From Pseudomonadota bacterium (GTDB taxonomy: Bacteria > Pseudomonadota > Gammaproteobacteria > Burkholderiales > Burkholderiaceae_C), in contig JAVHYA010000002.1 in NCBI GenBank assembly GCA_031119395.1, forward strand, positions 62,001-126,000: DNA of 64,000 bases, read 5' to 3'. A program made the translations under genes and the position numbers. Positions 38,165 through 49,209 of this stretch are shown here, piece after piece. Under the pieces are notes generated by a model. It had not been told where the DNA came from and ran no database searches. It was given only the letters and a program-made list of their open reading frames with translations. Position 1 is the stretch's first letter. Each line of letters opens with the position of its first letter.

Positions 38165-38222
38165 GCGCTACGCTTTTCATAGCAGCCTGCGCACGCCCCA
38201 CGGGCGCCGCAGGCTTTTTTTT
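38165..38222 (+). terminator. Palindromic repeat copy 7, acting as the phoH terminator
   Basis: GCGCTACGCTTTTCATAGC matches the repeat hairpin. The following module has become GCCTGCG (38185-38191) paired with CGCAGGC (38208-38214) and eight T residues, a textbook intrinsic terminator 26 nt after the phoH stop. Confidence 0.8.
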
Positions 38223-38260
38223 GCCCGAACGACGACCCCTCGACGGACGACGCCTGCCAG

Positions 38261-38286
38261 CCTCCTGACAACACGTTGTCAGGAGG
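38261..38286. promoter_or_regulatory. Perfect 12-bp palindrome, likely operator
   Basis: CCTCCTGACAAC, AC, GTTGTCAGGAGG. It is 44 bp upstream of the VOC gene and without a following T run, so an operator is likelier than a terminator. The best candidate binder is the WYL/YafY-type regulator encoded at 39282, as such regulators commonly use TGACA...TGTCA sites next to a VOC gene. Confidence 0.55.
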
Positions 38287-38329
38287 CCCCGCGCAGCATG
38301 CAGCCTTCCTCAACCCCTGGAGAAGCTCC

Positions 38330-38701
38330 ATGCACAGCGCCAACACCTGGTTCGAAATTCCCGTCGCCGACCTCGCGAAGTCACAGCGTTTCTACGAAAC
38401 CCTGCTCGACCGCCCGATGCGCGGCACCGAAGACTTCGGCGGCGAGACGATGGCCGTCTTCGCCCACGAGAAGCCCGGCGCCGGCGGCTGCATCGTGCAC
38501 CGCCCGGCCCAGGCGGGCGGCCGCGGTGGCACGGTCGTCTACCTCGACTGCGCACCCGGCGTGGATGCCGCGCTGGCGCGCGCGCAGGCCGCGGGCGGAA
38601 CGGTCGTCGTCGGCAGGACGCTGATCGCGCCGGGCGTCGGCTACTTCGCTCAGGTGCAGGACCTGGACGGCAACCTCGTCGGCCTGCACGCGGCGGACTG
38701 A
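38330..38701 (+). CDS. VOC-family protein
   Basis: 123 residues, ATG after GGAGAAG. Single vicinal oxygen chelate module: [20 protein letters not shown] and [13 protein letters not shown]. First gene of a three-gene plus-strand group (VOC, EVE-like, WYL regulator) behind a perfect palindrome. Substrate unknown. Confidence 0.85.
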   Translation: MHSANTWFEIPVADLAKSQRFYETLLDRPMRGTEDFGGETMAVFAHEKPGAGGCIVHRPAQAGGRGGTVVYLDCAPGVDAALARAQAAGGTVVVGRTLIAPGVGYFAQVQDLDGNLVGLHAAD

Positions 38702-38703
38702 GC

Positions 38704-39234
38704 ATGCCGATGCGCCTGCCCCTGCGCCTGTACCTGCAGGCCCGCGACGGTGCCGCGGCCGGCCCTCGCGCCAGCCGCGCCGACCGTGCGCCACGCAACT
38801 GGATCGTCGTCGCGAGCGCAGAGCACGCGCGCCGGGGTCGCGACCACTTGCCGGCGGGCTTCATGCAAGCCGGCCACGGCAAGGAAGCGCCGTTGCGGCG
38901 CGTGGCGCCAGGCGACCGCATCGCGTACTACGCGCCTTCCACGGTGCTGGGCGGCAAGGACCGCCTGCAGTCCTTCGTCTCGCTGGGCGTCGTGCTGCCG
39001 GGCGTACCGCACACGGTCGACATGGGCGGCGGCTTCGTCCCCTGGCGGCGCGATGTACGCTACGTGCCCGCGCACGACGCGCCGATCGGCCCGCTGATTC
39101 CTCGCCTGGCCTTCATCGACGATCCGGCACACTGGGGCTCGAAGTTCCGCTTCGGCCTGGTGTCGGTCGGCGATGCCGACATGCGCTGCATCGCGCGGGC
39201 CATGGACGCGGACCTGGCCGCGCTGGCCCTGTAG
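38704..39234 (+). CDS. EVE/UPF0310-family protein
   Basis: 176 residues, ATG 2 nt after the VOC stop. [14 protein letters not shown] near 32-45, [20 protein letters not shown] at 52-71, [15 protein letters not shown] and [10 protein letters not shown] are the blocks of the UPF0310 (EVE-fold) family. The fold binds nucleic acid bases; role unknown. Second EVE-type gene in the window after that at 4633. Confidence 0.8.
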   Translation: MPMRLPLRLYLQARDGAAAGPRASRADRAPRNWIVVASAEHARRGRDHLPAGFMQAGHGKEAPLRRVAPGDRIAYYAPSTVLGGKDRLQSFVSLGVVLPGVPHTVDMGGGFVPWRRDVRYVPAHDAPIGPLIPRLAFIDDPAHWGSKFRFGLVSVGDADMRCIARAMDADLAALAL

Positions 39235-39281
39235 CACCGCCGCCCACGACCGAACCCGCCCCACGGACTGCCCCTCCCGCC

Positions 39282-39998
39282 ATGCGACGCGCCGACCGCC
39301 TGTTCCAGATCGTCCAGCTCATCCGTGGCCGGCGCCTGACCACGGCGGCCTTCCTCGCACAGCGGTTGGAGGTGTCGGAGCGGACGGTGTACCGCGACGT
39401 GGCCGACCTGCAGCACCAGGGCGTGCCGATCGAGGGCGAGGCGGGCGTGGGCTATCGGCTGGGCAACGGTTTCGACCTGCCGCCCCTGATGTTCACGCAG
39501 GACGAGGCGGCCGCGCTGACGGCAGCCGCACGGCTCGCGCAGAGCTGGGTCGACCCGGCGCTCGCGGCCGACATCGACAGCGCGCTGGGCAAGATCGTCT
39601 CGGTGCTGCCGCCCGCCGCGCGCGTGTCGGCCGAAGCCGTTGCGCTGTATGCGCCGGCGCTCGGCATGGACGCGGCCACGCGCAAGCACCTGCAAGCCCT
39701 GCGCGAGGCGGTGCGGGGCCGCCGAAAGCTCAGGCTGGCCTACCGCGACGAGGGCGGCGCCCCGAGCGAACGCACCGTGCGGCCGCTGGGCTGCTTCTAC
39801 TGGGGCAAGGTGTGGACGCTGTCGGCCTGGTGCGAATTGCGGCAGGACTTCCGAGGCTTCCGGGCCGACCGCATCGACGCGCTGCAGGTGCTGGACGAGC
39901 GCTTTCGCGACGAGCCCGGCAAGACCCTGGCCGACCTGCTGCGACGGGTGCGCGCCGAATTCGCCGACCGTCCGGCATCGACGCTACAGAAAACATAG
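39282..39998 (+). CDS. YafY-type HTH-WYL transcriptional regulator
   Basis: 238 residues. N-terminal HTH_11 (1-55: RADRLFQIVQLIRGRRLTTA, VSERTVYRDVADLQHQGVPI) and a WYL domain (about 135-215: RRKLRLAYRDEGG, PLGCFYWGKVWTLSAWCELR). WYL domains sense nucleotides or other ligands. Likely controls its own VOC-led operon through the palindrome at 38261. The last codons and the stop lie in palindromic repeat copy 8, so the C-terminus is repeat-derived. Confidence 0.88.
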   Translation: MRRADRLFQIVQLIRGRRLTTAAFLAQRLEVSERTVYRDVADLQHQGVPIEGEAGVGYRLGNGFDLPPLMFTQDEAAALTAAARLAQSWVDPALAADIDSALGKIVSVLPPAARVSAEAVALYAPALGMDAATRKHLQALREAVRGRRKLRLAYRDEGGAPSERTVRPLGCFYWGKVWTLSAWCELRQDFRGFRADRIDALQVLDERFRDEPGKTLADLLRRVRAEFADRPASTLQKT

Positions 39999-40030
39999 CG
40001 CCTCGCGCAGGCTGGACGGGCGCGACAGGC
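39983..40030. repeat. Palindromic repeat, copy 8 (encodes the WYL protein end)
   Basis: GCTACAGAAAACATAGC, then GCCTCGCGCAGGCTGGACGG and GCGCGAC; direct orientation. It supplies the final codons and TAG of the upstream gene. Confidence 0.75.
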
Positions 40031-40077
40031 GCTTTTCTTCAATGAAAACGCTGCCCGGCAAGCCGCGCACCGACGCT

Positions 40078-41499
40078 TCAGAAATCGTCGCCGCCGCCCA
40101 TGCCGGGCGCCAGGTTCTCGAACTTGGTGAGCGGCTTGAGGAAGGCCAGCTTCACCGTGCCGGTGGGGCCGTTACGCTGCTTGGCGATGATGACTTCGGC
40201 GACGCCGGGCTCCTTGGAGTCCTTGTTGTAGTAGTCGTCGCGGTAGATGAACATGATCACGTCGGCGTCCTGCTCGATGGCGCCGGACTCGCGCAGGTCG
40301 CTCATCATGGGGCGCTTGTCGGTGCGCGACTCCACGCCGCGCGAGAGCTGCGACAGCGCGATCACCGGACACTTCAGCTCCTTGGCCAGCATCTTCAGGC
40401 CGCGCGAGATTTCGCCGACGGCCGTGGCGCGGTTCTCGTCGGCCATGCCGCCGGACACGCTCATCAGCTGCAGGTAGTCGACCACGATCAGGCCCAGCTG
40501 GCCGCACTGCCGTGCCAGGCGGCGCGCGTTGGCGCGCAGCTCGCTGGAGGTCAGGCCCGGCGTCTCGTCGATGTGCAGCGAGATGGTTCGCAGCTTCTCG
40601 ATCGCCTCCGTCAGGCGCGGCCACTCCTCATCGGTGAGCTTGCCCGTGCGCAGGTGGCCCTGGTCGATGCGGCCGATGGAGCCGACGATACGCACCGCCA
40701 GCTGCGCGGCGCCCATTTCCATCGAGAACACCGCCACCGGCAGGCCCTCGTTCAGCGCCACGTGCTCGGCGATGTTGATGGCCAGCGAGGTCTTGCCCAT
40801 CGAGGGGCGCGCGGCCAGCACGATCATGTCGCCGGCCTGCATGCCCGAGGTCATCTTGTCGAAATCGTAGAAGCCGGTCGGCACCCCCGTGATGTCGTTC
40901 GGGTTGTCGGCCATCTCGGTCACGCGGTCGAGCAGCTCGACCACCAGGGAATCCATGCTCTGGAAGCCCTGCTTCATCCGCGAGCCTTCCTCGCCGATGT
41001 TGAAGATCTTCTGCTCGGCCTCGTCGAGGATCTTGTCGACCGCCTTGCCCTGCGTGTTGAAGGCGTTGGTCGCGATCTCGTCCGAGGCGGAGATCAGCTT
41101 GCGCAGGATCGAGCGCTCGCGAACGATCTCGCCGTAGCGTCGGATGTTGCTCGCGCTCGGCACGTACTGCGCCAGCGAGTTCAGGTACTGCAGGCCGCCG
41201 ACTTCCTCGGCCTTGCCGAGGTTCTGCAGCTGCTCGTAGACGGTGATGACGTCCGCCGGCTTGTTGGCGTTGATCAGGCCGCCGATGGCCGCGTAGATCA
41301 GCTTGTGCTCGTGGCGGTAGAAGTCGCCGTCGACCAGCAGGTCGCCGACGCGGTCCCAGGCGCCGTTGTCCAGCAGCAGGCCGCCCAGCACGCTGGATTC
41401 GGCTTCGAGGGAGTGCGGGGGGATGCGAAGCTGTGCGACCTGGCGATCCGGCGGATCGTTGTCGGCGTAGGAGAAGACGGCGGACATGGAACTCTGCAT
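40078..41499 (-). CDS. dnaB: Replicative DNA helicase DnaB
   Basis: 473 residues if started at 41499 (GAGG upstream), or four fewer from the ATG at 41487. N-terminal domain with PPHSLEAESSVLGGLLLD; RecA-type C-terminal domain with Walker A ARPSMGKTSLA, FSMEMGAAQL, VDYLQLM, SQLSRGVESRTDKRP and the arginine finger region MSDLRESGAIEQDAD. Hexameric 5'-3' helicase of the replisome. It ends the rpsF-priB-rpsR-rplI-dnaB group, a usual beta/gamma arrangement. Confidence 0.97.
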   Translation of the reverse strand: MQSSMSAVFSYADNDPPDRQVAQLRIPPHSLEAESSVLGGLLLDNGAWDRVGDLLVDGDFYRHEHKLIYAAIGGLINANKPADVITVYEQLQNLGKAEEVGGLQYLNSLAQYVPSASNIRRYGEIVRERSILRKLISASDEIATNAFNTQGKAVDKILDEAEQKIFNIGEEGSRMKQGFQSMDSLVVELLDRVTEMADNPNDITGVPTGFYDFDKMTSGMQAGDMIVLAARPSMGKTSLAINIAEHVALNEGLPVAVFSMEMGAAQLAVRIVGSIGRIDQGHLRTGKLTDEEWPRLTEAIEKLRTISLHIDETPGLTSSELRANARRLARQCGQLGLIVVDYLQLMSVSGGMADENRATAVGEISRGLKMLAKELKCPVIALSQLSRGVESRTDKRPMMSDLRESGAIEQDADVIMFIYRDDYYNKDSKEPGVAEVIIAKQRNGPTGTVKLAFLKPLTKFENLAPGMGGGDDF

Positions 41500-41592
41500 G
41501 CTATGCCTCACACACCCGGCCGTGTGTGGACAACGCTGTGTAAAAACGGTGATCTTCCGGTGCAAGGCCAGGGACAACCCGGGCCACAAAAG

Positions 41593-41720
41593 CACAAGCC
41601 GCCCGAGGGCGGCTTGTGATCGACGCAGGGAGCACCGCGCAACCGGCCTGGCCGGGCCGCGGGTGCTGCCCCCCGGTCGGGGGTCGGCGCTGCGGCACGG
41701 CGTGCCGCGCAGCCGGTGGC
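41593..41720. repeat. Repeat-rich rplI-dnaB spacer with perfect palindromes
   Basis: CACAAGCCGCCC-GA-GGGCGGCTTGTG (41593-41618) is a perfect 12-bp palindrome; on the minus strand it is followed only by CTTTTG, so at best a weak terminator between rplI and dnaB. Beyond it are GCTGCCCCCCG and CTGCGGCACG-G-CGTGCCGCGCAG, similar in flavour to the spacer before exbD. No gene. Confidence 0.5.
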
Positions 41721-41729
41721 GGGCGACGG

Positions 41730-42182
41730 TTAGGCCGTCTCGCCGTACACCGTCACGGTGATCTCGACCGTCACGTCGGTGTGCAGCTGCACGGCCACGG
41801 TGGTGTCGCCCACGGTCTTGATGGGGCCGTTGGGCAGGCGCACCTGCGACTTGGCGACGTCGTAGCCCTGCTTCTTCAGCTCGTCGGCCACGTCGTGGTT
41901 GGTGACGGAACCGAACAGGCGGCCGTCGACGCCGGCCTTCTGCGTCAGCTTGACGGTCGTGCCGCCGAGCTTCTCGCCCTGCTTCTGTGCTTCGGCCAGC
42001 TTGGCGGCCGCAGCCTTCTCGAGCTCGGCGCGCTTGGCTTCGAACTCGGCCTTGGCGGCTTCGGTGGCGCGGCGTGCGCGGCCCGACGGGATCAGGAAGT
42101 TGCGTGCGTAGCCGTCCTTGACCTTGACGATCTCGCCCAGCGCGCCGAGGTTGACGACCTTGTCCAGAAGAATGACTTGCAT
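41730..42182 (-). CDS. rplI: 50S ribosomal protein bL9
   Basis: 150 residues: [19 protein letters not shown] with [16 protein letters not shown], the N-terminal rRNA-binding domain, a long Ala/Lys/Glu helix (about 40-75) and the C-terminal domain [16 protein letters not shown]. Thirteen bases after rpsR. Confidence 0.97.
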   Translation of the reverse strand: MQVILLDKVVNLGALGEIVKVKDGYARNFLIPSGRARRATEAAKAEFEAKRAELEKAAAAKLAEAQKQGEKLGGTTVKLTQKAGVDGRLFGSVTNHDVADELKKQGYDVAKSQVRLPNGPIKTVGDTTVAVQLHTDVTVEITVTVYGETA

Positions 42183-42195
42183 GGTGGGTCGCTCC

Positions 42196-42477
42196 TTAGA
42201 TGCGGTGCTGGTCGCTGTACGGGACCAGGGCCAGGAAGCGCGCGCGCTTGATGGCGGTGTTGAGCTGGCGCTGGTAGATCGCGCGCGTGCCGGTCAGGCG
42301 CGCGGGGATGATCTTGCCGTTTTCGCTGATGAAGTCGCGCAGGGTGTCGATGTCCTTGTAGTCGATCTCTTCGACGCCGGCGACGGTGAAGCGGCAGAAG
42401 CGCTTGCGCTTGAACAGCAGCGACTGGGTGTTGCGCTTCGGACGCTTGTCCTTGTTGAATTTCTTGAACGTGGCCAT
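42196..42477 (-). CDS. rpsR: 30S ribosomal protein bS18
   Basis: 93 residues with the conserved [38 protein letters not shown] and [17 protein letters not shown]. Partners with bS6 encoded by the first gene of the operon. Confidence 0.97.
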   Translation of the reverse strand: MATFKKFNKDKRPKRNTQSLLFKRKRFCRFTVAGVEEIDYKDIDTLRDFISENGKIIPARLTGTRAIYQRQLNTAIKRARFLALVPYSDQHRI

Positions 42478-42498
42478 TTCGGGACCCTCTATCGAAAA

Positions 42499-42807
42499 TT
42501 AATCTTGCTGGAAATCCGTGATGTGAAGCACCGGGTGCTTGCCGTTGCGCGGCGTGGCCAGGAAGCCCTGGAACCGCCATCCGCTGCCCAGCGCTTGCCG
42601 GGCCAGCCGCTCGGCCACCGAACCGAAGGCCACGGCCTTCAGTGCCGCCTTCACCTGCCGGGACTGTCCTGCTTCATCGAGGGTGGACTCGTGTTCGAGC
42701 CGCAGATCGATGGCGGGCAGGCCGGCCGGGGTGAAACGCAAGGCGGCGAGTTCGGCGATGCAGGCACTCAGCAGAAGCTGGTTGACCGCACCGGCGGCAG
42801 ACGTCAC
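42499..42807 (-). CDS. priB: Primosomal replication protein N, PriB
   Basis: 102 residues, a single OB fold (NQLLLSACIAEL, RFTPAGLPAIDLRLEHES, FQGFLATPRNGKHPVLHITDF). Binds single-stranded DNA and helps PriA restart replication forks. Its place between rpsF and rpsR is the standard beta/gamma-proteobacterial order. Confidence 0.92.
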   Translation of the reverse strand: MTSAAGAVNQLLLSACIAELAALRFTPAGLPAIDLRLEHESTLDEAGQSRQVKAALKAVAFGSVAERLARQALGSGWRFQGFLATPRNGKHPVLHITDFQQD

Positions 42808-42820
42808 ACCAATGAGCGAA

Positions 42821-43201
42821 TCAGTTGCTGCTGTTGTTGGCAGCGTACTCGGCCTGCTGGGCCTTGCGGGCCTCTTCGCGCTCGACCGTCTTCATCATCG
42901 ACGACGGGCCGGTGTCGGCCTTCTTCTTCTGCACCGTCAGGTGGCGCAGCACGGCGTCGTTGAACTTGAAGGCGTGTTCGAGCTCGGACATCACGGCCTG
43001 GTCGGCCTCGATGTTCACGCACAGGTAGTGCGCCTTGTTCAGCTTGTTGATCTGGTAGGCCAGTTGGCGGCGGCCCCAGTCTTCGACACGATGCACCTTG
43101 CCGTTGCCGGCGGCGATCATGCCCTTGTAGCGTTCCAGCATGGCCGGAACTTGTTCGCTCTGGTCCGGATGGATGAGCAGAATGATTTCGTAGTGACGCA
43201 T
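42821..43201 (-). CDS. rpsF: 30S ribosomal protein bS6
   Basis: 126 residues from [19 protein letters not shown] with AAGGAG upstream; a longer upstream reading is not supported. [20 protein letters not shown] and YLCVNIEA are diagnostic. Operon leader: CTGCC (43277-43281) and GGCAG (43289-43293) form a hairpin upstream, where an S6:S18 autoregulatory site is known in other bacteria; not demonstrated here. Confidence 0.97.
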   Translation of the reverse strand: MRHYEIILLIHPDQSEQVPAMLERYKGMIAAGNGKVHRVEDWGRRQLAYQINKLNKAHYLCVNIEADQAVMSELEHAFKFNDAVLRHLTVQKKKADTGPSSMMKTVEREEARKAQQAEYAANNSSN

Positions 43202-43339
43202 GGCACTCCTTGTGGGTTGAAGCCCGACATCGCGCAATGCCAAAGCATCGATCGACTCCCGGGCCTGGAAAGCCACCTGCCGCGTCCAGGCAGTGTGGCA
43301 AGGCAAAGCCCACGATTGTAGCAGCCCGGCGTGAGACTG

Positions 43340-43822
43340 TCAGTTGCCCAGGGCCTGCTCGAGCGGTGCGGCTTTCTCCGGGCCCACCGCCGACCTGATC
43401 TTCGGCGCGAGGGCGGCCAGTTCCTCGTACGTGGTGGCCGCCTCCACGGCGAGATTGAGCCTGAAGCCTCGCAGGCCCAGGCCGGCCGTCAGGCGCGTGG
43501 CGACGGGGTAGGCATCCTGGTAGCGCTGCTGCGTGCTGCGCCCGTGCGCGGCGGAAGCGGGAGCCACTGCCGCCGGGGGCTCGGGCACGGCGGTGGGCGA
43601 TGCGCCCTCGGCCTCGGGCACGGCGGCAGCCGAACCCTCCAGCAGTCCCAGGTCCACCAGCTGTTCGACGTCCTCCTGGGCAACGCCCATGCCGGCGGCC
43701 AGCACATCGGCCACCGAGCGTCTGCCGTCGAACAGGATGAAAGCGGAGCGCTGGCGCGGCGTCAGCCGCACCGACCGGTCCTTCAGGACCTGCTGGCCCA
43801 TCTCGGTCTTCACGAGAATCAT
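43340..43822 (-). CDS. Hypothetical protein with N-terminal winged-helix-like region
   Basis: 160 residues from the ATG with GGAGAGG upstream. Residues 12-60 (LKDRSVRLTPRQRSAFILFD, SVADVLAAGMGVAQEDVEQL) look like a small helix-turn-helix. A Pro/Ala linker (about 70-95) leads to a helical C-terminal part ending VGPEKAAPLEQALGN. I do not recognise the family. An AT-rich stretch upstream (about 43860-43920) probably holds its promoter. Confidence 0.55.
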   Translation of the reverse strand: MILVKTEMGQQVLKDRSVRLTPRQRSAFILFDGRRSVADVLAAGMGVAQEDVEQLVDLGLLEGSAAAVPEAEGASPTAVPEPPAAVAPASAAHGRSTQQRYQDAYPVATRLTAGLGLRGFRLNLAVEAATTYEELAALAPKIRSAVGPEKAAPLEQALGN

Positions 43823-43941
43823 GGTGTCGTCCTCTCCGTCAGTCGAAGTGAGTGGTTCCCCGCTCTGAATTGACGCGAAGTCTGACACCAAATTCACAAT
43901 TTATTTCAATTACACCGAACTTACAGGGTCATGCCATGGAA

Positions 43942-43970
43942 AAAGGCCGGGTTGCCCCGGCCTTTGCGTC
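43942..43970 (-). terminator. Intrinsic terminator of ppsA
   Basis: AAAGGCCGGG (43942-43951) and CCCGGCCTTT (43956-43965) form a 10-bp stem with a four-base loop; the minus-strand transcript continues TTTTTCC at 43944-43938. It lies 70 nt beyond the ppsA stop. Confidence 0.82.
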
Positions 43971-44036
43971 GTCGCCCTGCGACAGTGGCTGGCTGAAGAC
44001 CAGGCGGCGCGTGCGCCCGCCCGCCCCCCCCAGGCT

Positions 44037-46430
<2,394 letters not shown>

Positions 46431-46644
46431 GGGAAAGCTCCGGAAGTTGAAATCGGCGCGGTCGCATGCAGGCGGGCGTGGGGCACGGTCGTTCTTCTTG
46501 CTCTGGGTGCGCGGCCGGGCTGCATGGAGGTGTGAGTGGGGTCGGATCGGCGGCAGTGCGCGATCCCGATAATGGCGCGGATTGTAGGCGTCGCCCCGGG
46601 CCGGCGCCGCAGGACTGGAACTACAGCGAAGGCACCCCCGCACC

Positions 46645-47466
46645 ATGCGCACCCGCACCGTTTTCTATGTCTCCGACGGCACCGGCATCACGGCCGAGAC
46701 CTTCGGCAACGCCGTCCTCAACCAGTTCGAGATCAAGCCGCGGCACGTGCGCCTGCCCTTCACCGACACGGTCGACAAGGCCCATCAGGCGGTGCGGCAG
46801 ATCAACCACACGGGCGAGGTCGAGGGCCTGCGGCCCATCGTCTTCACCACGCTGGCCGACATGGAGGTGCTGGAGGTGATCGAGACCGGCTGCAAGGGCA
46901 TGCTGCTGGACATGTTCGGCACCTTCGTGCGGCCGCTGGAGATCGAGCTGGCGATGAAGTCCAACCACCGCATCGGCCGCTTCTCCGACGTCAGCAAGAG
47001 CAAGGAATACAACGACCGCATCGCGGCCATCGACTTCAGCCTGCAGCACGACGACGGCCAGAGCAACCGCGACCTGGAGGGTGCCGACGTCATCCTGGTG
47101 GGCGTGAGCCGCAGCGGCAAGACGCCGACCTCGCTCTACCTGGCCATGCAGCACGGCCTGAAGGCGGCCAACTACCCGCTGATCCCCGAGGACTTCGACC
47201 GCCGCCAGCTGCCTCCGGCGCTGGTGCCGCACCGCAAGAAGATCTTCGGCCTGACCATCGCGCCGGACCGGCTGGCCGAGATCCGCAACGAGCGCCGCCC
47301 CAACTCGCGCTACGCCAGCATCGAGAACTGCCGCCACGAGGTGAGCGAGGCCGAGGCCATGATGCGCCGCGCCGGCATCCGCTGGCTGTCGACCACGACC
47401 AAGAGCATCGAGGAGATCGCCACGACGATCCTGCAGGAGCTCCGGCCCGAGCGGCTGAGTTACTGA
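46645..47466 (+). CDS. ppsR: PEP synthase regulatory protein (bifunctional kinase/pyrophosphorylase)
   Basis: 273 residues of the DUF299 family: [19 protein letters not shown] at the N-terminus, the P-loop GVSRSGKT at 153-160, and [18 protein letters not shown]. In this family it inactivates PEP synthase by ADP-dependent threonine phosphorylation and reactivates it by Pi-dependent dephosphorylation. Its position opposite ppsA fits this role. Confidence 0.93.
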   Translation: MRTRTVFYVSDGTGITAETFGNAVLNQFEIKPRHVRLPFTDTVDKAHQAVRQINHTGEVEGLRPIVFTTLADMEVLEVIETGCKGMLLDMFGTFVRPLEIELAMKSNHRIGRFSDVSKSKEYNDRIAAIDFSLQHDDGQSNRDLEGADVILVGVSRSGKTPTSLYLAMQHGLKAANYPLIPEDFDRRQLPPALVPHRKKIFGLTIAPDRLAEIRNERRPNSRYASIENCRHEVSEAEAMMRRAGIRWLSTTTKSIEEIATTILQELRPERLSY

Positions 47467-47502
47467 GCGAGGCGCCGGCGGGAGGCACCGGACCATTCGG
47501 TT

Positions 47503-47553
47503 TACTACAAATTTCATAGCGCCCTGCGCTCAGCCGGCGGGCGCGATCCTCAT
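47503..47553. repeat. Palindromic repeat, copy 9
   Basis: TACTACAAATTTCATAGC, then GCCCTGCGCTCAGCCGGCGG and GCGCGATC; direct orientation, diverged. It lies between ppsR and the marR-type gene. Confidence 0.65.
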
Positions 47554-47596
47554 ATTTTTTCTTTGGATTTACTAAGCCTGATCTTATGATTCGGGC

Positions 47597-48061
47597 ATGA
47601 CGCATCCCGCCGACGCCCTGCCCACGGCCATCCAGCTGCGGGCCGCCCTGTCCGGCCTGCAGCGCGAACTGCGCAGCCAGGCGCCCGGCGATGGCCCCTC
47701 GACCGCCCAGCTCGGCGTGCTCGCCCTGCTCTATCGCCTGGGGCCGTTGCCGCCCTCGCAGGTCGCGCGCCACGAGCGGGTCAAGCTGCAGAGCCTCACG
47801 CGGCTGCTGGCCGAATTGGAAGCCGCGGCCCTCGTCACCCGCGACCCCGACCCGGCCGATGCGCGCCGCACCCTCCTCGCCCTCACGCCCGCCGGCGCCC
47901 GTGCCCTGACCGACGAAGCCCACCGGCGCGAGGCCTCGCTGGCCGATGCCATCGCCACCCGACTCACGGCGGCCGAGCGCGCCCGGCTGCGGGCCGCCTG
48001 CGGTCTGCTCGACCGGCTGGCACAGGCGATGGCCGACGCGCCTTCAGCCATCGAGAACTGA
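47597..48061 (+). CDS. MarR-family transcriptional regulator
   Basis: 154 residues with the MarR winged helix: STAQLGVLALLYRLGPLPPS, HERVKLQSLTRLLAELEAA, TRDPDPADARRTLLALTPAG (the beta-wing with D-x-R-D/R). Twelve bases before a FUSC transporter gene, which it most likely regulates in response to a phenolic or similar compound. Confidence 0.88.
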   Translation: MTHPADALPTAIQLRAALSGLQRELRSQAPGDGPSTAQLGVLALLYRLGPLPPSQVARHERVKLQSLTRLLAELEAAALVTRDPDPADARRTLLALTPAGARALTDEAHRREASLADAIATRLTAAERARLRAACGLLDRLAQAMADAPSAIEN

Positions 48062-48073
48062 GCGCCCAGCGCC

Positions 48074-49123
48074 ATGCAGGCCCGCGCCGAGACCCCCCGG
48101 GATGCCGCGGACTGGACGCACGCCGCCCAACTGGGCGCCGCCGTGGGCCTGGCCTGGGGCGCATCGGCGCTGTTGCGGTTGCCCGAGGGCTTCTGGGCCG
48201 TGATGAGCGCGTTGATCGTGCTGCGCCCCACGGCAGGCGCCACCCTGGGCGCGGGCTGGGACCGCATCCGCGGCACGCTGGCCGGCACGCTCCTGGGGCT
48301 GGCCGGCGTGGCGCTGCGCCACGTGCACGGCTTCGACGGCGCGGCCACCACGCTGCTCCTCGTGGGCCTGATTGCGGCGGCCAGCGCGCTGCTGCCCTGG
48401 CTGCGCAGCGCGCCGATCACGGCATTGATCGTGCTCGGCAGCGGCGGCATGGCGCAGCACTCGGCCCTGCAGGTCGCCGCGCTGCGCGCGGTCGAGATCG
48501 GCATCGGTGTCGGGATCGGGCTGCTGCTGTCCTTGGCCAGCCTGTGGCAGGCCACCGCGCGGCGCTTCGACTCGGCCTGCGCGCAACTGCTACGGCGGAT
48601 TGCCGACCAGGTGAGGCGGGACTTCGCCGCCCCACCGCCCGACGCCGAAGAACGCGAGCGCCGCACGGACGCCCTGCGCGCGCAGCTGCGCGCCCTGGCC
48701 GTGCTGGCCGTCGGTGCGCAACGCGAGGCCCGCATGGCCGGCTGGCTGCGCCGCCGACCGGTGCAGGGCGAGCCGGTGCGCATGGCGCGCATCGCCGCAC
48801 GCACCCTGCACGACGCCGCCGCGTTCACACGCCACGCGGCCCTGCGGCGGCCCGGCGAGCCCCACGAAGATGGCGCGGCCCTGGCTGCTGCGGTGGCCGC
48901 CGCGCTCGAAGCAGCGGCGGCTCAGCTCGAAGGCGGGCCGCCGTTCGATGAGGCCGCGCGGCGCATACACGGCCGCGCCATCGCGTCGAGTGCGCAAGGC
49001 GCCACATGGGTGCAGCCGTCGACGCGGCTGCTGCTGCAGGACCTGGCGGCGCTGACGAAGCGCCCTGGCACTTCAGCGCCCCATCACGCCTCGGCCGCAT
49101 GCGGTCGCGAGGCAACCCCATAG
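48074..49123 (+). CDS. FUSC-family membrane transporter
   Basis: 349 residues. About six hydrophobic segments in the first 165 residues; EGFWAVMSALIVLRPTAGAT and RIRGTLAGTLLG are the core of the FUSC (fusaric acid resistance / aromatic acid exporter) family. A soluble helical C-terminal half follows. Half-size compared with 650-residue AaeB proteins, so perhaps dimeric. In an operon with the MarR gene. Confidence 0.82.
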   Translation: MQARAETPRDAADWTHAAQLGAAVGLAWGASALLRLPEGFWAVMSALIVLRPTAGATLGAGWDRIRGTLAGTLLGLAGVALRHVHGFDGAATTLLLVGLIAAASALLPWLRSAPITALIVLGSGGMAQHSALQVAALRAVEIGIGVGIGLLLSLASLWQATARRFDSACAQLLRRIADQVRRDFAAPPPDAEERERRTDALRAQLRALAVLAVGAQREARMAGWLRRRPVQGEPVRMARIAARTLHDAAAFTRHAALRRPGEPHEDGAALAAAVAAALEAAAAQLEGGPPFDEAARRIHGRAIASSAQGATWVQPSTRLLLQDLAALTKRPGTSAPHHASAACGREATP

Positions 49124-49130
49124 GCAACAA

Positions 49131-49199
49131 CCGTTCGGGCTGGGCTTGTCGAAGCCCTGCGCGGGCTTCGACGGGCTCGGCGCGCAGAGGCGCCGAACC
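49131..49199. repeat. Intergenic hairpin repeat (TTCGGGC...GTCGAAGCCC type)
   Basis: GTCGAAGCCC (49148-49157) pairs perfectly with GGGCTTCGAC (49163-49172), flanked by CCGTTCGGGC and GCGCCGAACC. This is the kind of dispersed hairpin frequent in GC-rich proteobacteria, distinct from the GCTAT...ATAGC family. It lies between convergent FUSC and ahpF and may help end both transcripts. Confidence 0.6.
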
Positions 49200-49209
49200 T
49201 TCCACTCAC

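Noticed and set aside
41593-41618. Palindrome in the rplI-dnaB spacer as an intrinsic terminator
   Set aside because: Perfect 12-bp arms but a two-base loop and no proper T run on either strand; listed only as part of a repeat-rich spacer.
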